Source: Circinella minor (Eukaryota > Mucoromycota > Mucoromycetes > Mucorales > Lichtheimiaceae). From it: a stretch of 64,000 bases of DNA. Below, in pieces: positions 38,991-48,941 of this stretch. Below the pieces are notes generated by a model, which was not told the DNA's origin, made no database searches, and saw only the letters and a program-made list of their open reading frames with translations. The stretch lies in assembly GCA_016758965.1 (NCBI GenBank), contig JAEPRB010000143.1, positions 40,351 to 104,350 of the forward strand, read 5' to 3'. The translations under genes and the position numbers were made by a program. Numbering within the stretch: the first letter of the stretch is position 1; every line of letters starts with the position of its first letter.

Positions 38991-39830
38991 ATTTATATAT
39001 CGATGGATGGAAAGAAATACAAACGAGAAAATACAGTACGTAATTAGAAATAACTTACATTATATGTCGTATTGTTGATATTGTTGGCGAATGATTCTTC
39101 ATCAAACGAGCGGATGATATTGGATGGTAATAGCATATCTTTTTTTTCAGCTTTAATTTCATTTATAACTTACTGTACGAAAACGGCGTTCTCGTGCATC
39201 CATACGATCAACATTTATAGACAAACGGTTAATCTCTTGTTTGATATCAAATGGAACTTCTTCTACCAAAATTTCAATCAATACATCAAGGCGACGTGTA
39301 TGTTTTTTTTAAATAGCATGATTTTAATTGGTTATGCCAGTTCTGTGACAGTATTAATAAATAAAATGCATCATTCTGGTTTATATAAAATCATATTCAA
39401 ATCTACCTCGACAAAATTGTTTCTTTGCATTGCATGAAAGGCTTGTGGTCGATATGAGCAATTCCATCGCTCATATACTCGTCCATTCCATTTATCAACA
39501 TAGTATATCTTGTAATAAGTAATAAACTCACGTTGATAATCTTGAAATTCAGTAAGAAAATTAGCAAGAAGTGTATGAAACCGTTCTGTATTTTTTTCAT
39601 ACGTACAAAAGCTCCTTTAAACGTGGTCTGATATGCGCCTTTTCTAGATTTGGTGTTTGCACATAATTGATCCATGTACATACTTTTGCTTGAACGTTTT
39701 AAATCCGAGCTCGCATTACATGTCAAATACAATGTTGAATTGAACATCCAGGCAAAACGTGAGCAATAGCATCATCTTCTAGCAAAGCATTACTGTATTT
39801 GGTGTTTTGGAAGGTATATAATGCATGGCA
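38990..39830 (-). pseudogene. Decayed MULE-like transposase
   Basis: Minus-strand relic of a Mutator-like element transposase. The best part, at 39590-39415, reads RFHTLLANFLTEFQDYQREF then ITYYKIYYVDKWNGRVYERW then NCSYRPQAFHAMQRNNFVE, the W(x)n-RPxxFHAMQRNNxVE signature that precedes the downstream domain in these proteins. The next block is RRLDVLIEILVEEVPFDIKQ then EINRLSINVDRMDARERRFRT (39300-39175), ending at a GTAAGT donor. A further exon at 39130-39062 reads DMLLPSNIIRSFDEESFANN. Upstream is an LPGCSIQHCIxHVMRA-like piece (39790-39710) with a stop, and a frame change lies near 39600. Catalytic acidic residues were not all located. Confidence 0.6.
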
Positions 39831-40991
39831 GGAGGACATGATACTGTATTCTTCTTGACTGATTTAAAACGACGACAACAATGAAAGGAATTCTTCTTCT
39901 TTACCAACTGGAGAAGATTTTGTACTTGATACTCAACGTAGTATAGGAGGTTGGTTTAGAAAACATTGGAATGGAGGTTGTAGATGAACTACTGAATGGA
40001 GTTTTTGTTGTTGCTAAAAAGGATGAACTATTATTTTTTGGTGTTTTGTAGTACTAATATTACATTGACTGTCGTTACTCCGTTGCTTACTATTATTATT
40101 GTTATTACAGTATTATTATTAGTTAAGTAAGAATTACTTGTAGAAACAGTAGTTGGATGGGGTGGTGGACATGGAGAAGGCGGAACATACACAGTTAATA
40201 GAATGTGTTTTTTATAATATAGTGTTTATAATATTGATCACGTTGTTCTTGTTGTCGTTGTTGTTGTTGAAAATGATAAGATGAGCGTGCTTTAATAGAT
40301 GCTATGATATTAGAGTAGTATCAAAAACAATCACAGATAAAAAGAGAGGAAAAAGAGTGTCTTTTTAGATTTTGTGAACTTATTTAAACTATGCATATGT
40401 ATGTGGTTATTTTGAAAAAAGAAACACACTTTTTTTTTTCGGTACAATGTCAGTGAGTTTACTTTGATTGTTGTTATGTTATTATAGGATCCACATTTAC
40501 TTTTAAAGAATGAAGTTTACTTTCTCCTTTTGATTAAAAAGAGAAGCTTAATTTTTATTCGACAAACGAGTATACTTTTTTTTTTGCTCTTTTATATAAC
40601 ATCTCTTATATGTATGATTACAAAAAATGACAATTAAAAAGAGCAAGTACGTACATGTTTTTATATTATGCATTTTGTAAAGATATTGAAAAAAAAAAGA
40701 TCACATAATAACAGTTATCAGAATGATATCTTTTTTTTTTTGCATAATAAAAACTCGTGAATTCTCCCTTGTATATAATCCCCTCCTCCCCTCCCCCCAA
40801 ATTATTCTACAATCACATTTCTTTTTTATATTTCTTCGCTTTTGTTTTTTTTCCATCAATGCAAAACTTTGTTTTTTTTTCTCTCCAACCCCTATTTTTT
40901 CACTATTGACTTTTTGGCCTCGTTGTTATATTGATAATTAAAATTGTTGTTTTTTTTATTATGTACTACTCATACTAATAATGAGTATTTA
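39831..40991. other. Spacer with trinucleotide-rich DNA
   Basis: Runs of TTG/ATT trinucleotides near 40085-40275 and poly-T tracts. The plus-strand open frame at 40723-40941 is Phe/Ser-rich and chance-like. No gene supported. Confidence 0.45.
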
Positions 40992-41880
40992 CTATTTGTC
41001 TCGAGAAGATCGTTGTTGTTGTGGTTGCCACCGATCTTTATCACCTTGGGGTCGACCAGCTAAAAGATCTGAATCAGACCCACTTTTAGACATTAATAAA
41101 ATGCTTTTGCCACGTGAAGCTTTATTATCATCAAATGTTGAAAATCGTATTTTAGAAAATCCTGCTGCACCAGGAAGTACAATACCCTTCGCATTTCTTG
41201 TGATGAATGGAGATGATGGTAATTATATCTTTTTATTATTGCTATCTTTTTCTTCCATTTTTGTTGTGGTTGTAGTCGTTGTACTATTGTTACTAGTCGG
41301 TGTTTTTCCTACTGCCTCCTCTCCATTATTTTTATTACTTCCAGATATTTGCCTTATTGTTGTTGCTGGGTACTTTTGAACGGTAGTAGTACTAGTGTTT
41401 TTATTATTATTAATTGTTGTTTTAAAAATTGGTTTATCGGTTGCAGATCGTTTTCACAGTCTCCATCCTTCAATATCAATTAAAGCTTGCATACAATCCC
41501 ATTCAATTGTCTTTTTTTCTAACCACTCTAAACTAACAGGTTCGGTTAAAAAGTCATTACAACCAGCAGCTAAGCAGCATGTCGTTCAAATTCCAAAGAA
41601 GAAGCTGTTAAAGCGACAATAATAACAGGAGAACGGAAAGTAGAAGGTGGTGAATCATCTTGTGTTGTTGTACCGGTATTGTCAGTAACAGCAGTAGCGG
41701 CGGATGCAGTAGTTACCATCGATTCGGTTGAAAATTTTAAACCATCTATAATTGTAGATGAGGAAGAAGTTGTGGAACCTGAAGGTATTGGTCAAGTAGT
41801 TGGTAACACGTCAATTCTTTACTCTTTTTCAATGGCTCGAATTGTTTTTGTTGCTTCAATACCGTCTATATCCATCTAAG
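40992..41880 (-). pseudogene. Truncated response regulator, Ssk1/Mcs4-like receiver C-terminus
   Basis: Read on the minus strand, the relic starts after an acceptor-like TTCTTAG with MDIDGIEATKTIRAIEKE, the piece of a receiver domain just after the phospho-acceptor Asp. A Ser/Thr-rich linker follows, then SPVIIVALTASSLEFERHAA, a one-base deletion near 41575, AAGCNDFLTEPVSLEWLEKK and IEWDCMQALIDIEGWR. This wording is typical of fungal Ssk1-type osmostress regulators. The low-complexity tail includes one in-frame stop and ends at a TAG at 40992-40994. The N-terminal part with the acidic pocket and the phospho-Asp is missing; the break adjoins family copy 2 at about 41885. Non-functional as it stands. 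Confidence 0.7.
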
Positions 41881-41884
41881 AAAT

Positions 41885-42846
41885 AGATTATAATAAAGGA
41901 TTGTATCATATGGAACAATATCGAGTTGATGTACTTGATATTTATACAGGAATGAATGAGTTTAAGATCTTGGTATTGATGATGTTAATAAGTCGTTATA
42001 TAAATGTAAAAGCGAAACTATTGTTTTTGTTTTTTTGCTGATTGGTCATCACTATCAGTTGTTGATTTCGTTGATGATGATCCACTGGAATTTGTAATGC
42101 ATGGTGGTAATAAAGCTCACTTTTTTCCTTTTCTTCCTATCGAAACTACTTCGTTAAATTCCTCAATAGCTCTTACAGTTTCCAGCAAATAAAGTCGAGT
42201 ACGGTAAACGAGTTCAATGATTGGAATTAGTTGAGGAGAGCAAACATTAGGTTTAAGAAGAAACGGTGCGCATTCGGATTGGGTGATATGACGAATGAAT
42301 CCTATCGGATGACCCATACCAATTATCGAAGGATAAAGCCATAAAAGCATTTATTTTTGCCAGTTAATAAAAATTGAAATGTGGGAATCAAATGAATGTT
42401 CTATTTGAGGTCTTATTTAGCACGTAACACATACCAGAAATGATAAAAGCTCCTGTTTTTGTAGCATGAAGAATAGAGGGTCTGTCACGTACAATAGATA
42501 CCAAAAAGTCTTTCAACATTTAGGGCCTTCATTCCATTTTCTCCTTCATCTTTCAAAGCAGCCCCGCTAAATTCAAGCTCGTAGTTCATAAACGTACACT
42601 TCATATCAGGTTGCATTCCAACATGGTGTCGATCAGTGGGGTGATGAGTAGATAATGACCGACTTTGATTATGTCAGTCTGAAGAACCTTGGGACTTTCT
42701 CTTGCCACTAACAATTGATAAATAATAAGCTCGCTGGATACTTATAATAATTATAACTTATAGTCAAAAAATTACAAGTACTTACGATCGAGCACGTATC
42801 TCTGTTAAGTCAAAACACTTAAAAACAAATGGCTATATACGATATC
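41885..42846 (-). pseudogene. 3' half of family copy 2 (broken)
   Basis: Corresponds, base by base, to about 58540-59510 of copy 3. It carries the exons for the AAKTGAFIISG and PLKPNVCSPQLIPIIELVYR segments. Lesions against copy 3: the codon at 42117-42119 is TGA where copy 3 has CGA, so the protein would lose its last 35 or so residues; about 20 bases are missing near 42530-42545 (the KELYES region); and there are other point changes. The homology stops at 42846 (after CGATAT) and resumes at about 47787. The equivalent of the copy 3 stop codon is at 42018-42020. Confidence 0.75.
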
Positions 42847-42849
42847 ATA

Positions 42850-43050
42850 TACCAATTTCCCTTGTCCTAAGGTAGTATTAGACTTTTCCAATAATTCATG
42901 GAGGACTGGTAGGAAAGATGTGTTAAATGTGGACATGCTTGTAGTATAGATTTCAAACCAATACCATGTGTATGATTCTTTATAATATCGTCAATTGAGC
43001 TAATCAAAGTGATCCAAGCTGTTGTAATAAGTATATACATGTTTTATTAT
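42850..43050 (-). pseudogene. Fragment with LRR-like wording
   Basis: Minus-strand reading gives ITLISSIDDIIKNHTHGIGL then KSILQACPHLTHLSYQSSMN, similar to the leucine-rich repeats of fungal F-box proteins (the pattern LxxCPxLTHLxY). The stretch is short with no start or stop. Possibly the same broken gene as at 46.6-47.8 kb. Confidence 0.35.
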
Positions 43051-44061
43051 TTGGCGTCGTACAATTAATGAACACTATAATATCAACAATATATATCAAT
43101 AACAGTTAGTAATTTATAAGTGATAATACTATTATATATTAGAAAAAAGACCTTATATATATATCACTTTACCAATCGACTCTAGTTTATTACAATTCAG
43201 TTCAAATAATTTCTGCATTATATCATAAAGTTTCTGTTCACTATTCTTTGTATCAAATGTATCAAACGTGACATATTTGAAATGATCACAACACATTGTT
43301 CCCAGTATTTATTAGTATTATCGTTTTCTAGCTCCTGTAAACATTCAAGTTTTTTTTCGCAAATTGTAAAGATTTCCAAACTTTCTTATAATACTGGGGT
43401 TTACAATTGGTCCAGGTACAAGAAACATTCATACATTTCAAACAATCTGTTTTTTTTATCAATGTGTGAAAAAATCATTGAAAGAATCTCAATTGGAAGA
43501 ATTGAGATGGAGATTCATCATAAGAGTTTAAATTGTTGTTTATATTTTTTGCCATTTTTGAAGAAAAAAAAAAAAGGTGTGGATGAAAAACACAAAGTTT
43601 GAGGTTACAAAATATTCTTTGAAAAACGGCCTTCAGGATTTCAATGATTGGTGGAAAAAACACCCACATGATAGATTTATTTGATTGTCTGGCAATCCAA
43701 TAAGAAACTTTCTTATCGCATGATCATGTGTTTACTGATAACATTATATCCACCTTTTAAATTTGACATGAACTCATTTTGACGCAACCACGTCTTTTTC
43801 TCTCATAATTCTAAATAAGATTCTTTTTCTTCATATTCTACGTATAAAGCTTAATCAAATTCATTGTTTATATCGTTTACTCAAAAAAGTCCCCGATCTT
43901 GCTCATAATATAAAAAAAAACACTTTGTATATTATAAAAAATAATTTTTTCGTATCCCAAGTCAAATATTCATCAAATGGATATCTCTTTTTGTAATCTC
44001 TTATTATTTTAACAATATACATCATTAACTAAAAAATATATATGTACGACAATTGGAAATG

Positions 44062-44240
44062 TTAACTTTTGAAACCAAGAACAATACACAACGGGATAAT
44101 GTTGTTTCACCAGAGAGACTTGCTATGGCATTTAAGAAGCAACTTCATGAATTTGTACCTGGTGAAGAAAATGTGAAACGAATAATAAAGCTTTTGAAAC
44201 GCCATGGTATAGAACCTTATCAACAACTACAGCGGTAGCA
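44062..44240 (+). pseudogene. Helical coding-like fragment
   Basis: A plus-strand run starting MLTFETKNNTQRDNVVSPER and ending RHGIEPYQQLQR at a TAG (44236-44238). The frame then continues with QHQEQEQLERETRATKIN, so the stop may be a lesion. No family recognised. It lies inside the insertion. Confidence 0.3.
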
Positions 44241-44338
44241 ACACCAGGAACAGGAACAGCTTGAAAGAGAAACGAGAGCAACAAAAATTAATACCTGATC
44301 CAAAGACGTAACTATGGTCACAAATTCAGGAGCTACTA

Positions 44339-44421
44339 CAGTAGACCCCTGGTTTTTTCAAAGTGGCACCTTTTCCGAAAATAATAATAATAAGTTGCGG
44401 GATACGAGGTTTTCAAATTGG
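44339..44421. repeat. Second CAGTAGAC terminal-repeat-like sequence
   Basis: Starts CAGTAGACCCCTGGTTTTTT and contains AAGTTGCGGGATACGAGG, paralleling the sequence at 2239-2292. Found once inside the insertion, so it may be one end of the inserted element; the other end was not found. Confidence 0.35.
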
Positions 44422-45723
44422 CGGGAGTGGGGTCGAATGTATTATTACTCTTTCTTGTTGGATTTGCTTATTTGCACATCCTCCATGTATAATCGTGGCA
44501 AATTAGGTACTAACAATTTATTATTTAACAATCCACAAAACCATTGAAATGTGTAGGGTATATTTCACTTATAACCGCCAAAATCGAGAAATTGTTTCAA
44601 TTTTGTCATTTAGAACACCGCTACTATATATAGTAAATATTATGTTTATCGTGTAACGAAAGTAGGGAAAAAATCTCTGATCAGTGATGCTAATATGGGG
44701 ATATGAAGTGGGAAACACGAATATGAAGTATATTTCCTAGAAGAGAATTTTTTAACTAAATCAGCTGCTTCATTGATTGAAATTCTTTGTATATATGCAA
44801 TTCAAAAGATTACGCTCTATAAAAAAAAGCATTGAACTACAGTTGGATTTAATTGAAAGGGGAAAGTCTAATAAAAAAAAACCCAGCCAAGTATTGTCTG
44901 AAAGCTTGAAATGATTAACCGCTGTTAACTTATACTGGTCGTTTTTCTGCTCCAGTATCTCTTAATCTAGTTGCATTTGCAGTAGTATTTTTGATCGGAT
45001 TCAAATATATAACTTGCATCTTCTGCAGTTTTATAAAGAGCTGTTTTCTTTTCGCAGAGATCAGGCTATTATAAGGCTATGTAGTAGATGTTTTACACAA
45101 CAATTATTATTATCCTTGTACGTATCTGCATGTCACTTCGTTTTCGGTTTCTTTCTAGGACTGGAGCATGGTGATCGAACTAAAGCCTAGATCCTTTCAA
45201 AATTAGTTTTATGTATATTTTCAAAATAGCCCCTTTTTCTTTTCTTCACATTTTCAGTATATCGGATATATATGCCCCATTCAATCATTTCACCGTTGTA
45301 AGATGGATATACTAACCCACACAGTACTTGAAGTTGCACATTGGATTTATATGTTTCTGCTTCGAAGATTTTGTGTAACATTGCGGAGATACATTAATAA
45401 ACTGTTTCAATTTTCTCCTCCCTCTGCTAAAATTGAGCTTCACCGATCAACTTTGACAACCTTCAGCTTCGTCACAACTTTTTTTTTTGGGAAGCTAATC
45501 CATAATAAATGTTTTAAATATGCATAAAAATATATGTTATCGATTAAAAAGTCAAAATATTTAGTTTGCATGTTTCTGAAGCTCTCTAAATTTGGGGTAA
45601 AATCCTGGCGATTACACCCTACCAGCTGCTACTACATTTAAAAAATATACTGAATAGGCAACCCGTACGACAAACAAAACTATCTCCAGTCGAAACGATA
45701 GTATTATTTCCTTTTTTAAATGC

Positions 45724-45924
45724 ATGGTATTCAGTACAAACTTAGACGAGATGTGGATAAACAAATTAGCAGACGCAGAAACAGCTGAAGAGAAATTGTC
45801 AGCGCTTGATGATATAAAATCGGGTATTCTACGTGTACTTCCTCAGCTAAAGGTATCAGTAAACTACTTTGCGGATCGTATGAAGAATTACAAGGATTAC
45901 AATCGAGTTGCACTTTTTAGGTAA
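45724..45924 (+). pseudogene. Coding-like exon fragment, unknown family
   Basis: Plus-strand run MVFSTNLDEMWINKLADAET then AEEKLSALDDIKSGILRVLP then QLKVSVNYFADRMKNYKDYN, followed by a GTAAAG that could be a splice donor at 45921. The charged, helical composition looks coding. No downstream exon was found. Confidence 0.35.
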
Positions 45925-46599
45925 AGCGTATTGAACACTTTCACAAAATTGCTAATTACAGTATAAATAGCAACCATTGTTTCGTTACAAAATTATTTTC
46001 TTCATTTTTATCTTTAATTTTTTTTATGTTGTCAAGGTTATTTCATTGAGAAACCATATATAATTTACTGGCTTATTTTTTTTCTATAATTATCACTCAT
46101 ATCATACCTATACTTTATTACAGGTACCTTTCCTGCTTTTTTCTAGGAACGAAGAATGGTTTCTACTAGATACAGAATACGTAGCCTTTTTTTTAAAAGA
46201 AAAATACGTCATATCATATATATATATCTCGCTCAAACATACACATATAGATACAATAATATATCTCTACGTACGTAATAGACTATTAACAATATCAATG
46301 AACCATAAATTAAGCTGCATTTGTCTTAAACCAATGTGGCAAACATATCTAGAAAAAAGCAGTGTATCAATTGTGTTGTTAACCAAGAAATTATTTTATT
46401 ATAATATGTATATAAAAAATGAAAAATAATAACAATTTGTTTGATATAAATTTTCCATTCAATCTTTTTTCAACAACTATATCTACCGCGGCATACAATG
46501 TAACAATATTATAAAACGTCGTCATACAGAAAGGAGAATTGTATCGCTAGCGTAGTACTATCAAATCAAAAAGTCCAGAATCATCTATTTCATTTATCA

Positions 46600-47770
46600 T
46601 TATGTCGCTTTTCCTGGTTTTATCTTTGTACAATTGCATCATTATTGTTGTTGAAGGGAGATCTAGACCAATGTGTACAAGACAAGGTAAATCGTCGAAC
46701 AAAGTACCATCAAATACTTTACATAGCGACTTCAGATGTTGAAAATCCCAAAGCGTTAAGTCTTGAATTGATCCACCTGTTTGTACAAGTGACTTGAAAG
46801 ACCGTAGACATTTTTCCTTAGGATATCATCCTCTTGTTGCTCTGATTCTGGATCTGGTATATCAAAACGCAATTTCTTAAAGCAGGCATGTGACTACACA
46901 TGGAACCAAGTAGGATTATATGTAATTCTAGGGATGCCTTTGAATTGTACAGATTCAATGTTTGATAATGAAAAAAGGACAGACTCTCGTCTTCTTTTTT
47001 GTCGATGATGACGACCTTGACGGTGATGGAAATGCTGCCGATGACAAAACAGGTCTTGAAAGTTCAATTCTTTCAATAGGAGACATTAAGATAATATATT
47101 TGTTGAAGTGTTAATATCTTGAGATGAAGTAAAGTATCCAATAATGTAAATAATCTTGCATTCGTTAGATCAATAATATCACCATCTACATAAGGGCATT
47201 AATTGTTGGACATTGTCACACATCAAAGTCGTCAGCTGATGCATACACAAGAATGACGATAAAATGACCAATCACCGCGATCATTGGAATAGTCATATGA
47301 TATGATATTAAGATGTTGTAGTGGTTTTTGATGTTTCTCGAGTAAAATTAGTATATTTTTTGCTGTGGTCGCTGTCGTCACCATCATTATGTACAGATAG
47401 ATGATAAATTTCTTTTGGTTCTTGAATTTTCTTCATGTCGTCGTCTTTAACATCGTTGGTACTTTTGATGATACGCCTTTCAGTTAATTCTCCATCTGTA
47501 TCATCGTAACTGCCATTACCCATATAATAGACCAAGTTTGAACACCATTGAATTAAATCATCAAGCGTTATTCATGAAAAATTTGTTAACTTAAGATGTT
47601 TATCAAGTTTTAGGGAATAAAACTTTTTTCCTTGGGTACCAAGAAAATATTGAATATTTGGACATTTTTGTAGAATAGATACTAGGTGTCTCTGGTCAGC
47701 CTTCAAGACACTATCAATATGCAAGTATATCAGTTTATCAAAATTTACATCGTGGTGTATATTTTCTGGT
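46600..47770 (-). pseudogene. Degenerate F-box/LRR-like gene
   Basis: On the minus strand: VNFDKLIYLHIDSVLKADQR then HLVSILQKCPNIQYFLGTQG then KKFYSLKLDKHLKLTNFS (47740-47570), then a stop, then ITLDDLIQWCSNLVYYMGNG with an Asp/Lys-rich loop (47560-47310). Farther on come LRR-like fragments with stops down to 46600. The pattern 'L...CPNIQYFxG' is common in Mucoromycota F-box/LRR proteins as I remember them. Several stops make it a pseudogene. The N-terminal F-box itself was not seen. Confidence 0.45.
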
Positions 47771-47786
47771 GCTGTTGTTTTTTTTC

Positions 47787-48941
47787 CACATCGTCTTCAT
47801 AAAAAAAATCCTATGTTCCTTGTACAGTTATAATATTTCTTCTAGTCCAGTACAAATCAGGTTTCTTCAATGTATTGAAAGTTTTTGTTCATGATAGGAT
47901 TATTTAGATCGTGCGGAGTTTTCTATAGTTTTTACCAAAAATAAGAAGTAAATTCTGTTAACAGCAATTCAGTAAGAGCGTGAATAACGATTGCCACATA
48001 TATACCTTATCAAGGACTGTGTATAGGTATTCATGGAGAGATAGTTGTGGGAGATCTTGGTCAAAATCAACTGCTTTACAATCTCTAATTTCTTCGAGTT
48101 CTTTTTCTGTAAACACATCGGCATATGATGAGTCATTCGGATTTAATATCATAGAATGAACAGGACTACGTAAGAAGTGATTTTGTCAAACTTGTCAAAG
48201 GCATGGAAATATAAAAATGATTGCACTAGTCGGTTGGAAACATGGAAAAGCAAAAAGTGGATAGCAAAAAATATATCACATTATCCTCTTTATTTAGTTA
48301 AACACTTACTGTTCATATTTTAAGCCTAAGGCATGATCCATCATAACTTGTTCAACTATTCTGCCACTTTCCAGTCTCCATACGTTTCCTGATTCAATGA
48401 CTTTTTTATAGCTATTTTCCATTTCTTGGAGTGCTTTTTCGGTCATAATGATTGCGGATTTTTTGCTGGCGGAATGACGGGTAGTGGTGGTAGATGGATG
48501 TGATGAGGAATGGTTCTCAGATACTTTTTCTCGCTTACTTATTATGCTCCAGCTTACACCCTGTCGAAAATCGAAACAATCAATACATAAAGTACAATAG
48601 TTAATACAAGATAGACTAAAACTACAAACACGAACCTCTTCAACTATTCCTTCAACATTCGTTTCTTGTAAAACTCTCTTAAACATAGTTGTCCATAATT
48701 GAGCAACATTTTTTCGAAAATCAGTAAGTTCGATTATACGTGCGGTTTCTTTTTCAACAAATTCTTGAAGTGATGGGATGCTGTTTTTACCCTTGGAATT
48801 CAAAACATACTCTAGTGTAACTAAAATTTACAAGTAAATCGCTTAGTAAAATAACAATCAATACGATTTAGTCTTTACTTACGGTTTTTTTATTTTCGTT
48901 GCCCTATCATTTAAAGCATCGGCTGGGAAGTCCATTATCAT
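47787..48941 (-). pseudogene. 5' half of family copy 2 (broken)
   Basis: Starts at ATG 48939-48941 (MIMDFPADALNDRATKIKK). Compared with copy 3, the first exon has one extra A before its donor (about 48889), so the phase no longer fits the second exon beginning YVLNSKGKNSIPSLQEFV. The second exon itself is open: EKETARIIELTDFRKNVAQL then WTTMFKRVLQETNVEGIVEE, then an intron, then GVSWSIISKREKVSENHSS...SAIIMTEKALQEMENSYKKV and WRLESGRIVEQVMMDHALGL. The next exon (48160-48010) reads HPVHSMILNPNDSSYADVFT then EKELEEIRDCKAVDFDQDLP. The part up to 47787 aligns with copy 3 with indels. The rest of the gene is at 41885-42846. Confidence 0.75.

Larger units (their letters stand above)
42846..47787. 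mobile_element. About 4.9 kb insertion splitting family copy 2
   Basis: Copy 3 runs continuously through ACGATATTCCACATCG (about 59495-59515). In copy 2 the left half ends ACGATAT at 42846 and the right half starts TCCACATCG at about 47787. The intervening DNA holds gene debris on both strands but no transposase I could recognise, and no target-site duplication or terminal repeat is obvious. It could be an insertion of a defective element or the result of a rearrangement. 'Mobile element' here is an inference from the interruption. Confidence 0.5.

Noticed and set aside
39072..39437. 121-residue plus-strand open frame
   Set aside because: Antisense to the transposase relic, whose minus-strand reading gives a recognisable family signature.
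40981..41622. Two plus-strand open frames (132 and 75 residues)
   Set aside because: They are antisense to the Ssk1-like relic; the Val/Leu runs come from the antisense of Thr/Asn repeats.
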